From contig NZ_DATAGQ010000242.1 in the NCBI RefSeq assembly GCF_036263595.1, forward strand, positions 1 to 64,000: a stretch of 64,000 bases of DNA. The letters are read 5' to 3'. Positions 52,244 through 60,805 of the stretch are shown in pieces. Numbering within the stretch: the first letter of the stretch is position 1; the number at the start of each line of letters is the position of its first letter. The stretch comes from Geminicoccus sp036263595 (GTDB lineage Bacteria; Pseudomonadota; Alphaproteobacteria; Geminicoccales; Geminicoccaceae). Both the position numbers and the translations under genes were made by a program. Below the pieces are notes generated by a model, which saw nothing but the letters and a program-made list of their open reading frames with translations, ran no database searches and was not told where the DNA came from.

Positions 52244-53563
52244 ATGTCGGACATTACGTCCAAGCATCCTGAAACGCTGGCGCTGCATGGTGGCTGGCGC
52301 AGCGACCCTGCCACCGGGGCCGTCGCCGTCCCGATCTACCAGACGACCTCCTACGAGTTCCGCGACACCGAGCACGCCCGCAAGCTGTTCGGCCTGGAAG
52401 AGCTCGGCAACATCTACACGCGGATCATGAACCCGACCCAGGACGCGCTGGAAAAGCGGATCGCGGCACTGGAAGGCGGCGTGGCGGCGCTGGCGCTGTC
52501 CTCCGGCCAAGCGGCCTCGGCCTTCTCGGTGCAGAACTTGGCCTCGGCCGGCGACAACATCGTCAGCTCCACCGATCTCTATGGCGGCACCTGGAACCTG
52601 TTCGCGAACACGCTGAAGCAGCAGGGAATCGAGGTCCGCTTCGTCGATCCGGCCGATCCGGAGAACTTCCGCCGCGCCACCGACGAGCGCACCCGCGCCT
52701 ACTACGCCGAGACCCTGCCGAACCCCAAGCTGCAGGTCTTCCCGATCCGCGAGGTTGCGGAGATCGGCCGGCCGCTGGGCATCCCCTTGATCGTGGACAA
52801 CACCGCGGCACCGATCCTGGCCCGCCCGATCGACCACGGTGCCGCGATCGTGGTGCACTCGCTCACCAAGTATATCGGCGGGCACGGCTCCTCGATCGGC
52901 GGCATCATCGTGGACAGCGGCACGTTCGACTGGGCGGCCGTGCCGGCCCGCCAGCCCTTGCTGAACCAGCCCGACCCGAGCTATCACGGTGCCGTCTGGG
53001 TCGAGGCGGTCAAGCCGCTGGGGCCGATCGCCTACATCATCAAGGCACGGGTCACGCTCCTGCGCGACCTGGGCTCGGCGATCGCACCCCTGAACGCGTT
53101 CCTGGCCATCCAGGGCGTGGAAAGCCTGCCGCTGCGGATGCGCGAGCACGTCAAGAACGCGTCGGCGGTCGCAGCCTGGCTCAAGGGGCGCCCGGAAGTG
53201 GCGACCGTGATCCATCCGAGCCTGCAGGAAGGGGAAGCCCGCCGCCGCGCGGACACCTACCTGAAGGGCGGCTATGGCGGGCTGGTCGGCTTCGAGCTGA
53301 AGGGCGGGCTCGAGTCCGGGCGCCGCTTCATCGACGCGCTGCAGCTCTTCTACCATGTCGCGAATATCGGCGATGCCCGGTCGCTGGCGATCCATCCGGC
53401 CACGACCACCCATTCCCAGCTGAGCGCCGACGAGCAGCAGCAGACGGGCGTGACCGACGGCTATGTCCGCCTGAGCATCGGAATCGAGCATATCGACGAC
53501 ATTCTGGCCGACCTCGATCAGGCGCTCCTAGCCTCCAGCCGGATCACCCGCGCCGCGGCATGA
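52244..53563 (+). CDS. metY: O-acetylhomoserine sulfhydrylase / O-acetylhomoserine aminocarboxypropyltransferase
   Basis: 439-residue Cys/Met-metabolism PLP enzyme. The Schiff-base Lys209 lies in VVHSLTKYIGGHGSSIGGI. Other blocks: TLALHGGWRSDPATGAVAVPIYQTTSYEF, YTRIMNPTQDALEKRIAALEGG, LSSGQAASAFSVQNL and DLYGGTWNLF, with SKHP-type C terminus HSQLSADEQQQTGVTDGYVRLSIGIEHIDDILADL. It makes homocysteine from O-acetylhomoserine and sulfide (EC 2.5.1.49). Length and the insert around GNIYTR favour MetY over MetB/MetC. It is followed by modABC. Confidence 0.95.
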   Translation: MSDITSKHPETLALHGGWRSDPATGAVAVPIYQTTSYEFRDTEHARKLFGLEELGNIYTRIMNPTQDALEKRIAALEGGVAALALSSGQAASAFSVQNLASAGDNIVSSTDLYGGTWNLFANTLKQQGIEVRFVDPADPENFRRATDERTRAYYAETLPNPKLQVFPIREVAEIGRPLGIPLIVDNTAAPILARPIDHGAAIVVHSLTKYIGGHGSSIGGIIVDSGTFDWAAVPARQPLLNQPDPSYHGAVWVEAVKPLGPIAYIIKARVTLLRDLGSAIAPLNAFLAIQGVESLPLRMREHVKNASAVAAWLKGRPEVATVIHPSLQEGEARRRADTYLKGGYGGLVGFELKGGLESGRRFIDALQLFYHVANIGDARSLAIHPATTTHSQLSADEQQQTGVTDGYVRLSIGIEHIDDILADLDQALLASSRITRAAA

Positions 53564-53578
53564 GCTTGGCGGCACCCC

Positions 53579-53612
53579 GCAGGCGATGTATCTGTCTGGA
53601 AATATCGCCTGC
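53579..53612 (+). promoter_or_regulatory. ModE-type Mo-box-like palindrome before modA
   Basis: Arms gcaggcgat (53579-53587) and atcgcctgc (53604-53612) are perfect 9-bp complements. The inner half-sites gcgatgtat and aaatatcgc resemble the ATCG(N)TATA-type halves known for ModE/Mop operators of molybdate transport genes in alphaproteobacteria. It ends where the modA ribosome-binding site (gcggagg) begins, so a bound regulator or a hairpin would block translation or transcription of modABC. No modE gene is in the window. Confidence 0.55.
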
Positions 53613-53621
53613 GGAGGCTCC

Positions 53622-54407
53622 ATGTTCCGACGCCCGCTCGCTGCCCTCGCTCTTGTCGTTGCCCTGCTGCTCACGACGGCGGTGCGTGCGGAGGAGCGGA
53701 TCACCGTGTTCGCGGCGGCCAGCCTGAAGAACGCGTTGGACGAAGCCATCGCGGTCTTCGGCAAGGCGACCGGTGCGGAGGTGGTTGCGTCCTATGCAGC
53801 CAGCTCGGCGCTCGCAAAGCAAATCGAGGCGGGGGCGCCGGCAGACCTGTTCTTCTCGGCTGATATCCCCTGGATGGACTACCTTGCGGAGCGTGAGCTG
53901 ATCGACGCCTCCAGCCGGCTCGACCTTCTCGGCAACGACTTGGTCCTGGTGGCGCCCGCCGCGAGCGATCTAGGCGCACTTACGGTCGACGGGCAGCTCG
54001 ACTTGGCCGGCCTGCTGGGCGAGGGAAGGCTAGCGACGGGGCAGGTCGATTCGGTGCCGGCCGGCAGGTACGCCAAGGCGGCGCTCCTGCAGCTGGACCT
54101 GTGGAACAGCGTCGAGCAGAGGCTCGCCCAGTCCGACAATGTCCGGACCGCGCTGGCCCTCGTGGCGCGCGAGGAGGCACCGCTCGGCATCGTCTATGCG
54201 ACCGACGCCGCCGCCGAGGCGGGCGTCAAGATCGTGGGCATGTTCCCCGAGACCAGCCATCCGCCGATCGTCTATCCCCTGGCCCTGATCAGGGCGGGCG
54301 CGTCCAAGCCCGGTGCGATGGCCTTCCTGGCCTACCTGAAGAGTGATGCGGCCACTCCCATCTTCCGCAAGGCCGGCTTCAAGCTGCTTCATCCTCCGGC
54401 CTCGTGA
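53622..54407 (+). CDS. modA: Molybdate ABC transporter, periplasmic binding protein
   Basis: 261 residues. Signal peptide MFRRPLAALALVVALLLTTAVRA, then the ModA sequence: ITVFAAASLKNALDEAIAVF (oxyanion-binding Ser), ASYAASSALAKQIEAGAPADLFFSAD, and APLGIVYATDAAAEAGVKIVGMFPETSHPPIVYPLALI. It binds molybdate or tungstate. The ATG at 53622 has GCGGAGG 5 bases upstream. The 58 bases before it, after metY, hold a Mo-box-like palindrome. First gene of modABC. Confidence 0.95.
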   Translation: MFRRPLAALALVVALLLTTAVRAEERITVFAAASLKNALDEAIAVFGKATGAEVVASYAASSALAKQIEAGAPADLFFSADIPWMDYLAERELIDASSRLDLLGNDLVLVAPAASDLGALTVDGQLDLAGLLGEGRLATGQVDSVPAGRYAKAALLQLDLWNSVEQRLAQSDNVRTALALVAREEAPLGIVYATDAAAEAGVKIVGMFPETSHPPIVYPLALIRAGASKPGAMAFLAYLKSDAATPIFRKAGFKLLHPPAS

Positions 54408-54482
54408 GCGTCCGACGCAACCGGCCGGCCGGCTCATGATCGCGCACGTCCCTTGTCCGGCCTTCCTGGAGTCCGGTTCGCC

Positions 54483-55184
54483 ATGACCGGCTGGATGGCG
54501 CTCACGCCGGAGGAGTGGATGGCTGTCCGGCTGAGCCTGTGGGTGTCGCTCGTGGCGATGCTGGCAAGCCTGCCGTTCGGCATCCTGGTGGGCATGCTGC
54601 TCGCCCGCGGCAGGTTCTGGGGACGTGCAGTCCTGGACATCCTCGTCCACCTTCCGTTGGTCCTGCCCCCCGTGGTGACTGGCTATCTGCTGCTCCTGAC
54701 CTTCGGCCGCCGTGCCCCACTGGGCGCCTTCCTGGCCGAGCATCTGGGCATTGTCTTCGCGTTCCGCTGGACCGGCGCCGCACTCGCCTGCGCCGTCATG
54801 GGGTTTCCGCTCCTCGTCCGTGCGATCAGGCTTTCGGTCGAAACGGTTGATCGTCGGCTGGAGGATGCCGCGCGGACGCTCGGCGCAGGTCCCGCCTGGG
54901 TCTTCCTCACGGTCACGCTGCCCCTCATCCTGCCTGGGATCCTGGCCGGCATGATCCTCTCCTTCGCCAAAGCGCTCGGCGAGTTTGGGGCCACCATCAC
55001 CTTCGTCTCCAACATCCCGGGCGAAACCCAAACCCTGCCCAGCGCCATCTACACCCTGATCCAGGTGCCGGGCGGGGAAACAGGTGCGCTCCGGCTGGTC
55101 CTGGTCTCGGTCGCCATCTCGGTAACAGCCCTCCTGGCCTCAGAGCTGCTGGCCCGGCGGATGGCGAAGAGGACCGGTGATTGA
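54483..55184 (+). CDS. modB: Molybdate ABC transporter permease
   Basis: 233 residues, five to six membrane helices with the ModB-type opening LTPEEWMAVRLSLWVSLVAMLASLPFGILVGMLLAR, HLPLVLPPVVTGYLLLLTFGR and the EAA coupling loop EDAARTLGAGPAWVFLTVTLPLILPGILAGMILSFAKALGEFGATITFVSN. The ATG at 54483 gives the family N terminus; a TTG at 54453 with ten more residues is the alternative. It lies 75 bases after modA. Its stop overlaps the TTG of modC. Confidence 0.95.
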   Translation: MTGWMALTPEEWMAVRLSLWVSLVAMLASLPFGILVGMLLARGRFWGRAVLDILVHLPLVLPPVVTGYLLLLTFGRRAPLGAFLAEHLGIVFAFRWTGAALACAVMGFPLLVRAIRLSVETVDRRLEDAARTLGAGPAWVFLTVTLPLILPGILAGMILSFAKALGEFGATITFVSNIPGETQTLPSAIYTLIQVPGGETGALRLVLVSVAISVTALLASELLARRMAKRTGD

Positions 55185-56278
55185 CCGGGACCAGCCTCGA
55201 AATCGACATCCGCCACCGCCAGGGCGATTTCCTGCTCCAGGCGGCGTTCACCGCACCGGCCGGGCTCACCGCGCTGTTCGGTCGGTCGGGCTCGGGCAAG
55301 ACTACGCTGGTCAATGCCATCGCCGGCCTCCTCCGGCCGGACCATGGTCGGATCCTGGTGGACGGCAGGCCCCTTCTCGACACGAGCAGGGGGCTGCACC
55401 TGCCGGCCCATCTTCGCCGGGTCGGCTATGTCTTCCAGGATGCCCGCCTGTTCCCCCACCTCACCGTCCGCCAGAACCTGCACTACGGGCACTGGTTCAC
55501 GTCCAGGGCGGAACGAACGGCGGATGCCGACGCCATCGTGGCGATGCTGGGTATCGGTCATCTTCTCGGCCGGCGGCCTGCTGCCCTTTCCGGGGGGGAG
55601 AAGCAGCGGGTCGCGATCGGCCGGGCGCTGATGGCAAGCCCGAAGCTGCTGTTGATGGACGAGCCGCTGGCGTCGCTGGATGACGCCCGCAAGACGGAGA
55701 TCCTGCCCTTCGTCGAGCGGATCCGCGATGAGGCGAGCGTCCCGATCGTCTATGTCAGCCATTCCGTGGCCGAGATTGGCCGTCTTGCCACCACAGTCGT
55801 GATGCTCGCCGATGGCCGGGCGGTCGCAGCCGGCCCGACTGCGCAGATCATCGCCCAGCCCGACCTCTTCGAAGGCAGCGACCGCGCCGAGGCCGGCACC
55901 ATCCTCCACACTCGGATCGACCATCACGACCACGAGTTCGCGCTCACGGTGCTCTCCTGCCCGGCCGGCCGCATCGATGTGCCGGCAATCCCGGCACCGC
56001 CCGGCACATCCGTCCGCCTGCGTATCCGGGCGCGCGACGTGACCCTCGCCACGACAAGGCCAGACCATTCGAGCGCCCAGAACATCCTTACGGGCTTCGT
56101 CACCGCCATCCAGGCGACTGATGCACCGGTGACGGTCGTCCAGCTGGACTGTCATGGCGAGCGACTGACCGCTCAGGTGACCCGGCGTGCCGTGGCCATG
56201 CTCGGCCTGCGGGTAGGCAGCTCCGTCTTCGCGATCGTCAAGAGCGTCACCTTTGACCCTACGGCCGTCAGCCCGTGA
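55181..56278 (+). CDS. modC: Molybdate ABC transporter ATP-binding protein
   Basis: 365 residues. ABC domain with Walker A GRSGSGKTT, Q-loop VFQDARLFPHLTVRQN, signature ALSGGEKQRVAIGRAL, Walker B LLLMDEPLASLDDARKTEIL, and H-loop YVSHSVAEI. The C-terminal 70 residues (about 290-360) form a Mop/TOBE domain, with RLRIRARDVTLAT and SAQNILTGFVTAIQ, that can bind oxyanion and feed back on transport. The start is TTG at 55181, overlapping modB by four bases (TTGA). Last gene of modABC. Confidence 0.95.
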   Translation: MTGTSLEIDIRHRQGDFLLQAAFTAPAGLTALFGRSGSGKTTLVNAIAGLLRPDHGRILVDGRPLLDTSRGLHLPAHLRRVGYVFQDARLFPHLTVRQNLHYGHWFTSRAERTADADAIVAMLGIGHLLGRRPAALSGGEKQRVAIGRALMASPKLLLMDEPLASLDDARKTEILPFVERIRDEASVPIVYVSHSVAEIGRLATTVVMLADGRAVAAGPTAQIIAQPDLFEGSDRAEAGTILHTRIDHHDHEFALTVLSCPAGRIDVPAIPAPPGTSVRLRIRARDVTLATTRPDHSSAQNILTGFVTAIQATDAPVTVVQLDCHGERLTAQVTRRAVAMLGLRVGSSVFAIVKSVTFDPTAVSP

Positions 56279-57230
56279 GGCCCGTGGCCCTTGCCAGCAC
56301 CGCCACTAGCGGGAGAGTGCCCTCGCGGCAGGCGGCCCATGCCTCACCAACTTCACAGGATCTGGCCGTATCCCATACTTGCCGTGCCATCACCGGCTGA
56401 CGGGGTGGGGACGAACATGGGAACACCGGCACCAGGATCTCAAGGTCTGGCAACATCCTCCTTCGATCTAGGCTGCAGCAAGCAGCGTTCGGCAGCCCGG
56501 CTGGCCTGTGAGACGATGGATCCGGATAGCTGCGAGCCGCATAGCCCATCTCTGCCCGGCCGAGCCAAGCAGGCCGGCGTCGCGGCTCGGACTTCAAGCT
56601 CAGGAGCGGCCCCCGTCGCCGGTGCCTGCAGGAAGCGCAACGACATGCTGATCGACCTACCCGACGCGGGCGATGATCGACGGTGACCAGCTGCCCACCG
56701 AGCACGCCCGGGTCGTGCGCGAGTTGCAGGCGCCGGCCTATCCACCAACATCGGCTTCGGGGTGATCGGGCATGGCCACCGTCCTTTTGTTGTTGCACCA
56801 GGTCCGGTCTAGGCTCGACAGCCATCAGATCTTCCCCATCGCTCCGGCCAGCATCCGCGACCCCCTGCACAACGACCTGAGGCAACCTGTCGGCACCCGG
56901 TCATCCGATCCGTCGGTCATGCAATCGCGGCGGCGCTGTGGGACAGGAACGAGCCCGAAATTGCGCGGGCAATCCCGCCTATGTCCCCAACCAGGCGCCA
57001 AAGCCCGCCACGATTTGTTCGTCCAGGGGACCCAGCGACATCCACGGCAGGTACCGGGGACTTCAGGACATCCAGAGCATGTTTGCTGTGCTTTTCGGCT
57101 AGGCAGCTGACCGCCTGGGCTGGAGGAGAATCCCCTCCAGCCCAGGCGGGGCGTCGGGCTGACCATGCCGCTCACGCACCAGATCCTTGCTCTGGTTGGT
57201 CAAGACGCATGATCGAGGGCACGACTCTGC
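56279..57230. other. Long gene-free stretch, probably decayed coding sequence
   Basis: 952 bases between modC and the CheW gene. The base composition is GC-rich, but every reading frame on both strands is short or lacks protein character. Fragments such as MIDGDQLPTEHARVVRELQ (about 56670) have coding-like composition for 20-30 codons and then stop. It fits an eroded gene, but I cannot identify the ancestor. A strong hairpin lies near the right end. Confidence 0.5.
57111..57149. terminator. Strong 16-bp hairpin downstream of cheW
   Basis: Perfect arms ccgcctgggctggagg (57111-57126) and cctccagcccaggcgg (57134-57149) with a 7-base loop lie 82 bases beyond the cheW stop. On the minus strand this is the end of the cheA-cheW transcript. 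No T-run follows, so termination strength is uncertain. Confidence 0.6.
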
Positions 57231-57701
57231 TCAGTTGAAGGCCAGGACCCGCCCGACGTCCAGCAGCACCAGCAACTGGTTGTCGAGGCGATAGATGCCC
57301 CTGGAGAACTCCCGCCAACACTGGGTCAGCGGCGTCAGGTCGGTGTCGAAGCGATCGGCTGGTGGCTGAAGCACTTCGCCGATCTGGTCGATGAGGAGGC
57401 TGTAGAGTTCGCCGCCATGCTCGCAGACGACGCTCATGCTCGGCCGGTCCGACACCACGGCATCCATGCCCAGCCTTTGCCGAAGGTCGATCGCCGTCAC
57501 GATCCGGCCACGCAGGTTGAGGACGCCGGCAATCTCCCGTGCGGCCAGCGGGACTCGCGTGATGCGCTGAAAGCCCAGGATGTCCTGCACGATCCTTACC
57601 GGAATGCCGACCAGCTGACCGCCGACATGCATCGAGACGAGTTCCTCGGCGGCCGCCTGAGGACGGCGGGAGGACTTGGGTTCGGCAATGGAGCTGTTCA
57701 T
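57231..57701 (-). CDS. cheW: CheW-like chemotaxis coupling protein
   Basis: 156 residues, one CheW domain: LVSMHVGGQLVGIPVRIVQDILGFQRITRVPLAAREIAGVLNLRGRIVTAIDLRQRLGMD and SLLIDQIGEVLQPPADRFD. It couples receptors to CheA. The start MNSSIAEPKSSRR at 57701 overlaps the CheA stop by four bases. No methyl-accepting receptor, cheR, cheB or cheY is in the window, so the pathway may not control flagella. Confidence 0.93.
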   Translation of the reverse strand: MNSSIAEPKSSRRPQAAAEELVSMHVGGQLVGIPVRIVQDILGFQRITRVPLAAREIAGVLNLRGRIVTAIDLRQRLGMDAVVSDRPSMSVVCEHGGELYSLLIDQIGEVLQPPADRFDTDLTPLTQCWREFSRGIYRLDNQLLVLLDVGRVLAFN

Positions 57702-60292
57702 GACGGTACCCTGTGCGCCTTGGGATGGGATGCCAGTTCTGCGACCAGTGCTTCGCGGTCCAGCTTGCCGACATGGCCGTCGAAGCCGGCCTCGCGACCG
57801 CGTTCGATGTCCTTTGGTGCGGTATGGGAGGTCAGCGCCACCATTGGCACGTTCTGCCAGCTGCCGTCGGCGCGGCAGCATGCGGCAAAAGCGAAGCCGT
57901 CCATGCCGGGCATCTCGATATCCGAGACGATCGCATCGTACATCTCGCCCTTGTCACGGTATTCCAAGGCCTTGGCGGCCGAATCCACCGCGGTGACCTC
58001 GTAGCCGTGGGACTGCAGGATCGGCAGCAGGATGTTGCGGAAAAACGCACTGTCGTCGACCAGCAAGATCCGCCTGGGTTTGGTGTTTGCCGCCTCCATG
58101 AACGGTTCGGTCTCGTTGCGATCGAACCAACCGCCGAAGACCTGGTTCACGAAATAGCTGACATCGACCACCTCGGTCGAACGCCCAGCGATGATGGCGC
58201 TCCCCAGGACATTGACGCTGCCGCTCCGGCATTCGAGCCGGATCTCCTGCTCGGTGATGTCGATGATGCTGTCCACGACCAGGCCCATGTCGTTGCCGGC
58301 GTCCGTGAAAACCAGGACGGGCCGCGTCCCGTCGGACACCCGTACCGGCTGCCCCTCGAAGTCGACGATCGGCATCAGTCGCCCGCGATACTGGACCACG
58401 GTGCTGGTTCCGGACCACTCGATCTGGGCCGGCTCGATCTCCTCCAGCCGGGTCACGAGCGCCAGAGGCACTGCCTTCGGCGCACCGGCCCCGGCGCGGA
58501 ACAGGAGCAGCGAAGTGGCGTCGTCCTGCTGGCTCTGCGACGACGCTTCCTTCTTCTCCGCCACCGGATTGGCCGACTTGCCGATCCGGTCGGTCAGCCC
58601 GTTCAGATCGAGGATCATGACGACGTCGCCGTCGCCGAGGATCGTGTTGCCCGAGAACAGCCGGTGGCCGCGCAGGATCGGTGCCACTGGCTTGACCACG
58701 ATCTCCTCGGTGTCGAACACTTGGTCGACGATGAGCCCGAACACACAGGGGCCAATCTGGGAGACTACCACGTGGGTGTCTTCGACATTGGTCTCGTCCC
58801 CACGCAGCCCGAGCACGCCGGCCAGCGAGATCAGCGGCAGCAGGCGATCGCGCAGGCGGAGGATTGGCGCGCCGTCGATCACCTCGATCCGATGCTTGGA
58901 CCGGGCACCGGCGCGGACCAGCTCGACCACGCCGATCTGCGGGATGGCATAGCGCTCGCCAGCAGCGGCCACGATCAGCGCGGAAACGATGGCGAGGGTC
59001 AGCGGGATCTTGATGACGAACCGGGTTCCACGCCCAAGTTCGGACGACATCTCGATCGTGCCACCGATCTTCTCGATATTGGTCCGCACGACGTCCATGC
59101 CGACACCGCGGCCGGACACGTTGGTCACCTGGCGCGCGGTCGAAAAGCCAGCTTTGAAGATGAACTGCTGGATCTGCTGCGTGCTGAGAGAAGCCAGCTC
59201 GGCCTCGGTCGCCAGTCCGTTCGCCAGGATCTTCGCGGCGATCGCGTTGGTGTCCAGACCTTTGCCGTCGTCGGCGATCTCGATGATGATGTGGCCGCCT
59301 TCATGGAAGGCATTCAGCCGGATCTTGCCCTGCTCGGGCTTGCCCGCCGCCACACGCGCCTTGGTCGTTTCCAGCCCGTGATCGGCGGAATTGCGGACCA
59401 TGTGGGTGAGCGGATCCTTGATCAGCTCCAGGATCTGGCGGTCGAGCTCCGTGTCGGCGCCGACCATCTCAAGCTCGATCTGCTTGCCCAGCTCCATGCC
59501 GAGGTCGCGGACCACGCGTGGCAGCTTGCTCCACACGTTGCCGATCGGCTGCATGCGCGTCTTCATCACGCCCTCCTGCAGCTCGGACGTGATGTGGGAC
59601 AGCCGCTGGAGTGGCGCCTTCAGGGCATTGTCGCTGCTCTTGCGCGCCGTCTGCAGGAGCTGGTTGCGGGTGAGCACGAGCTCGCTCACCAGCGTCATCA
59701 GCTTTTCAAGCAGCTCGATATTGACCCGTAACGTCTGGTGGGCCACCGACTCCGTGGCTGCGGCCCGCCCGGCGGCTTCCTCCGGCGGATTCTTCGCCGC
59801 CAGGACAGGCTTGGCTGCCCCCTCGGTCTCAGGTGCTGGCACGTTCGTCCGTGCGGGCAAGGTTTCCGATCCGGGTGCGATGACAGCGTTCGGCATGATC
59901 GGTTCCACTTCCTCCTGGCGTCCGGAGCAGGCGTCCAGGCGCGCGATCAGCTCGCTGTCGTCGCCAGCCGGCTCCGCCCTCGTCGCCTCCAGTACCGCGA
60001 GGATCTCCTTGATCCGGTCCAGGGCCTCCAGGATCAGACTCACTTCGCTGGGGCCGGGCACGAGCTTGCCCTCGCGAAAGTCGCCCAGCACGTTCTCGGC
60101 GGCATGGGCGACATGCTGCAGGCGGGGCAGCCCCAGGAACCCGCAGGTCCCCTTGATCGTGTGGACCATGCGAAAGATGCTGCCGAGCAACTCGCGGTCG
60201 CTGGGGTTGCGCTCCAGCTTGACGAGCTCGACATCGAGCAGCGTCATGCTCTCCGCACATTCGGTCAGGAAGTCGGCGAGAAGTTCATCCAT
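57698..60292 (-). CDS. cheA: Hybrid CheA histidine kinase with C-terminal receiver domain
   Basis: 864 residues. N-terminal Hpt domain with phospho-His44 (FRMVHTIKGTCGFLG); P3 dimerisation helices (TLRVNIELLEKLMTLVSELVLTRNQLLQ); kinase domain with N-box DPLTHMVRNSADHGLE and GGTIEMSSELGRGTRF; two CheW-like domains (about 440-580 and 590-720); and a receiver domain from about 740 with phospho-acceptor Asp791 (YDAIVSDIEMPGMDGF) and Lys843. Such CheA-REC fusions serve non-flagellar or alternative chemosensory systems. It is coupled to cheW. The short basic frame just upstream (60299-60496) may be its first cistron. Confidence 0.95.
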   Translation of the reverse strand: MDELLADFLTECAESMTLLDVELVKLERNPSDRELLGSIFRMVHTIKGTCGFLGLPRLQHVAHAAENVLGDFREGKLVPGPSEVSLILEALDRIKEILAVLEATRAEPAGDDSELIARLDACSGRQEEVEPIMPNAVIAPGSETLPARTNVPAPETEGAAKPVLAAKNPPEEAAGRAAATESVAHQTLRVNIELLEKLMTLVSELVLTRNQLLQTARKSSDNALKAPLQRLSHITSELQEGVMKTRMQPIGNVWSKLPRVVRDLGMELGKQIELEMVGADTELDRQILELIKDPLTHMVRNSADHGLETTKARVAAGKPEQGKIRLNAFHEGGHIIIEIADDGKGLDTNAIAAKILANGLATEAELASLSTQQIQQFIFKAGFSTARQVTNVSGRGVGMDVVRTNIEKIGGTIEMSSELGRGTRFVIKIPLTLAIVSALIVAAAGERYAIPQIGVVELVRAGARSKHRIEVIDGAPILRLRDRLLPLISLAGVLGLRGDETNVEDTHVVVSQIGPCVFGLIVDQVFDTEEIVVKPVAPILRGHRLFSGNTILGDGDVVMILDLNGLTDRIGKSANPVAEKKEASSQSQQDDATSLLLFRAGAGAPKAVPLALVTRLEEIEPAQIEWSGTSTVVQYRGRLMPIVDFEGQPVRVSDGTRPVLVFTDAGNDMGLVVDSIIDITEQEIRLECRSGSVNVLGSAIIAGRSTEVVDVSYFVNQVFGGWFDRNETEPFMEAANTKPRRILLVDDSAFFRNILLPILQSHGYEVTAVDSAAKALEYRDKGEMYDAIVSDIEMPGMDGFAFAACCRADGSWQNVPMVALTSHTAPKDIERGREAGFDGHVGKLDREALVAELASHPKAHRVPS

Positions 60293-60298
60293 GGCCGC

Positions 60299-60496
60299 TC
60301 ATCCCTGCCCGCGCCGGTGACGGTCGAGAACGATGACATCGGCAGGATGGTGCTGCAGGAAACGACCCAGGATGTCCTGGCCCGCCGGTGTCGCGGCGCG
60401 CGAGATGGTGGTACCGGGAAATTCCGGCGCCTTTGCCGGCGACGCCCGGCGCAGCTCGACTTGGGACCGCAATAACCACGCCCTCAGGAATTCCAT
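60299..60496 (-). CDS. Short protein upstream of cheA (doubtful)
   Basis: 65 residues: MEFLRAWLLRSQVELRRASPAKAPEFPGTTISRAATPAGQDILGRFLQHHPADVIVLDRHRRGQG. Third codon positions are GC-rich and the stop lies 6 bases before the CheA ATG, consistent with a small coupled cistron. A GAGG lies about 12 bases upstream of the ATG. No family recognised; Arg-rich composition can also arise by chance in this GC-rich DNA. Confidence 0.35.
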   Translation of the reverse strand: MEFLRAWLLRSQVELRRASPAKAPEFPGTTISRAATPAGQDILGRFLQHHPADVIVLDRHRRGQG

Positions 60497-60613
60497 GATC
60501 TTTCAATCCTCGATCGCCACGCTCTCGCGTCTCGGCACGCAGATTGCCTCACCCGGGTTAACGAACCCTGAATGCCAGCCGATCCCGGCCAACTTTCCTT
60601 CCAGGTGATCATC

Positions 60614-60805
60614 ATGGATCTCTCCATCGTCCCGGGCGCCCTCGTCTGCCATCCGCTGGAGCCTGGCTGGGGGCTCGGCATGGTGCAGAGCGTCGTCGGA
60701 CACCGGGTCACGGTGAACTTCGAGCACCGGGGCAAGGTGCTGATCGACATCCGCCATGTCACCCTGACACCGGTACGTGAAGACCGGAGCCAAGGAACAA
60801 GATGA
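60614..60805 (+). CDS. DUF3553 family protein
   Basis: 63 residues: an SH3-like or CarD-type beta unit (VPGALVCHPLEPGWGLGMVQSVVGHRVTVNFEHRGKVLIDIRHVTLTPV), matching the small DUF3553 proteins of alphaproteobacteria. Related beta folds bind RNA polymerase or helicases, but no function is shown for this family. AGGTGAT lies 8 bases upstream of the ATG. Its stop overlaps the ATG of the penicillin-binding protein by four bases, so the two are translationally coupled. Confidence 0.85.
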   Translation: MDLSIVPGALVCHPLEPGWGLGMVQSVVGHRVTVNFEHRGKVLIDIRHVTLTPVREDRSQGTR

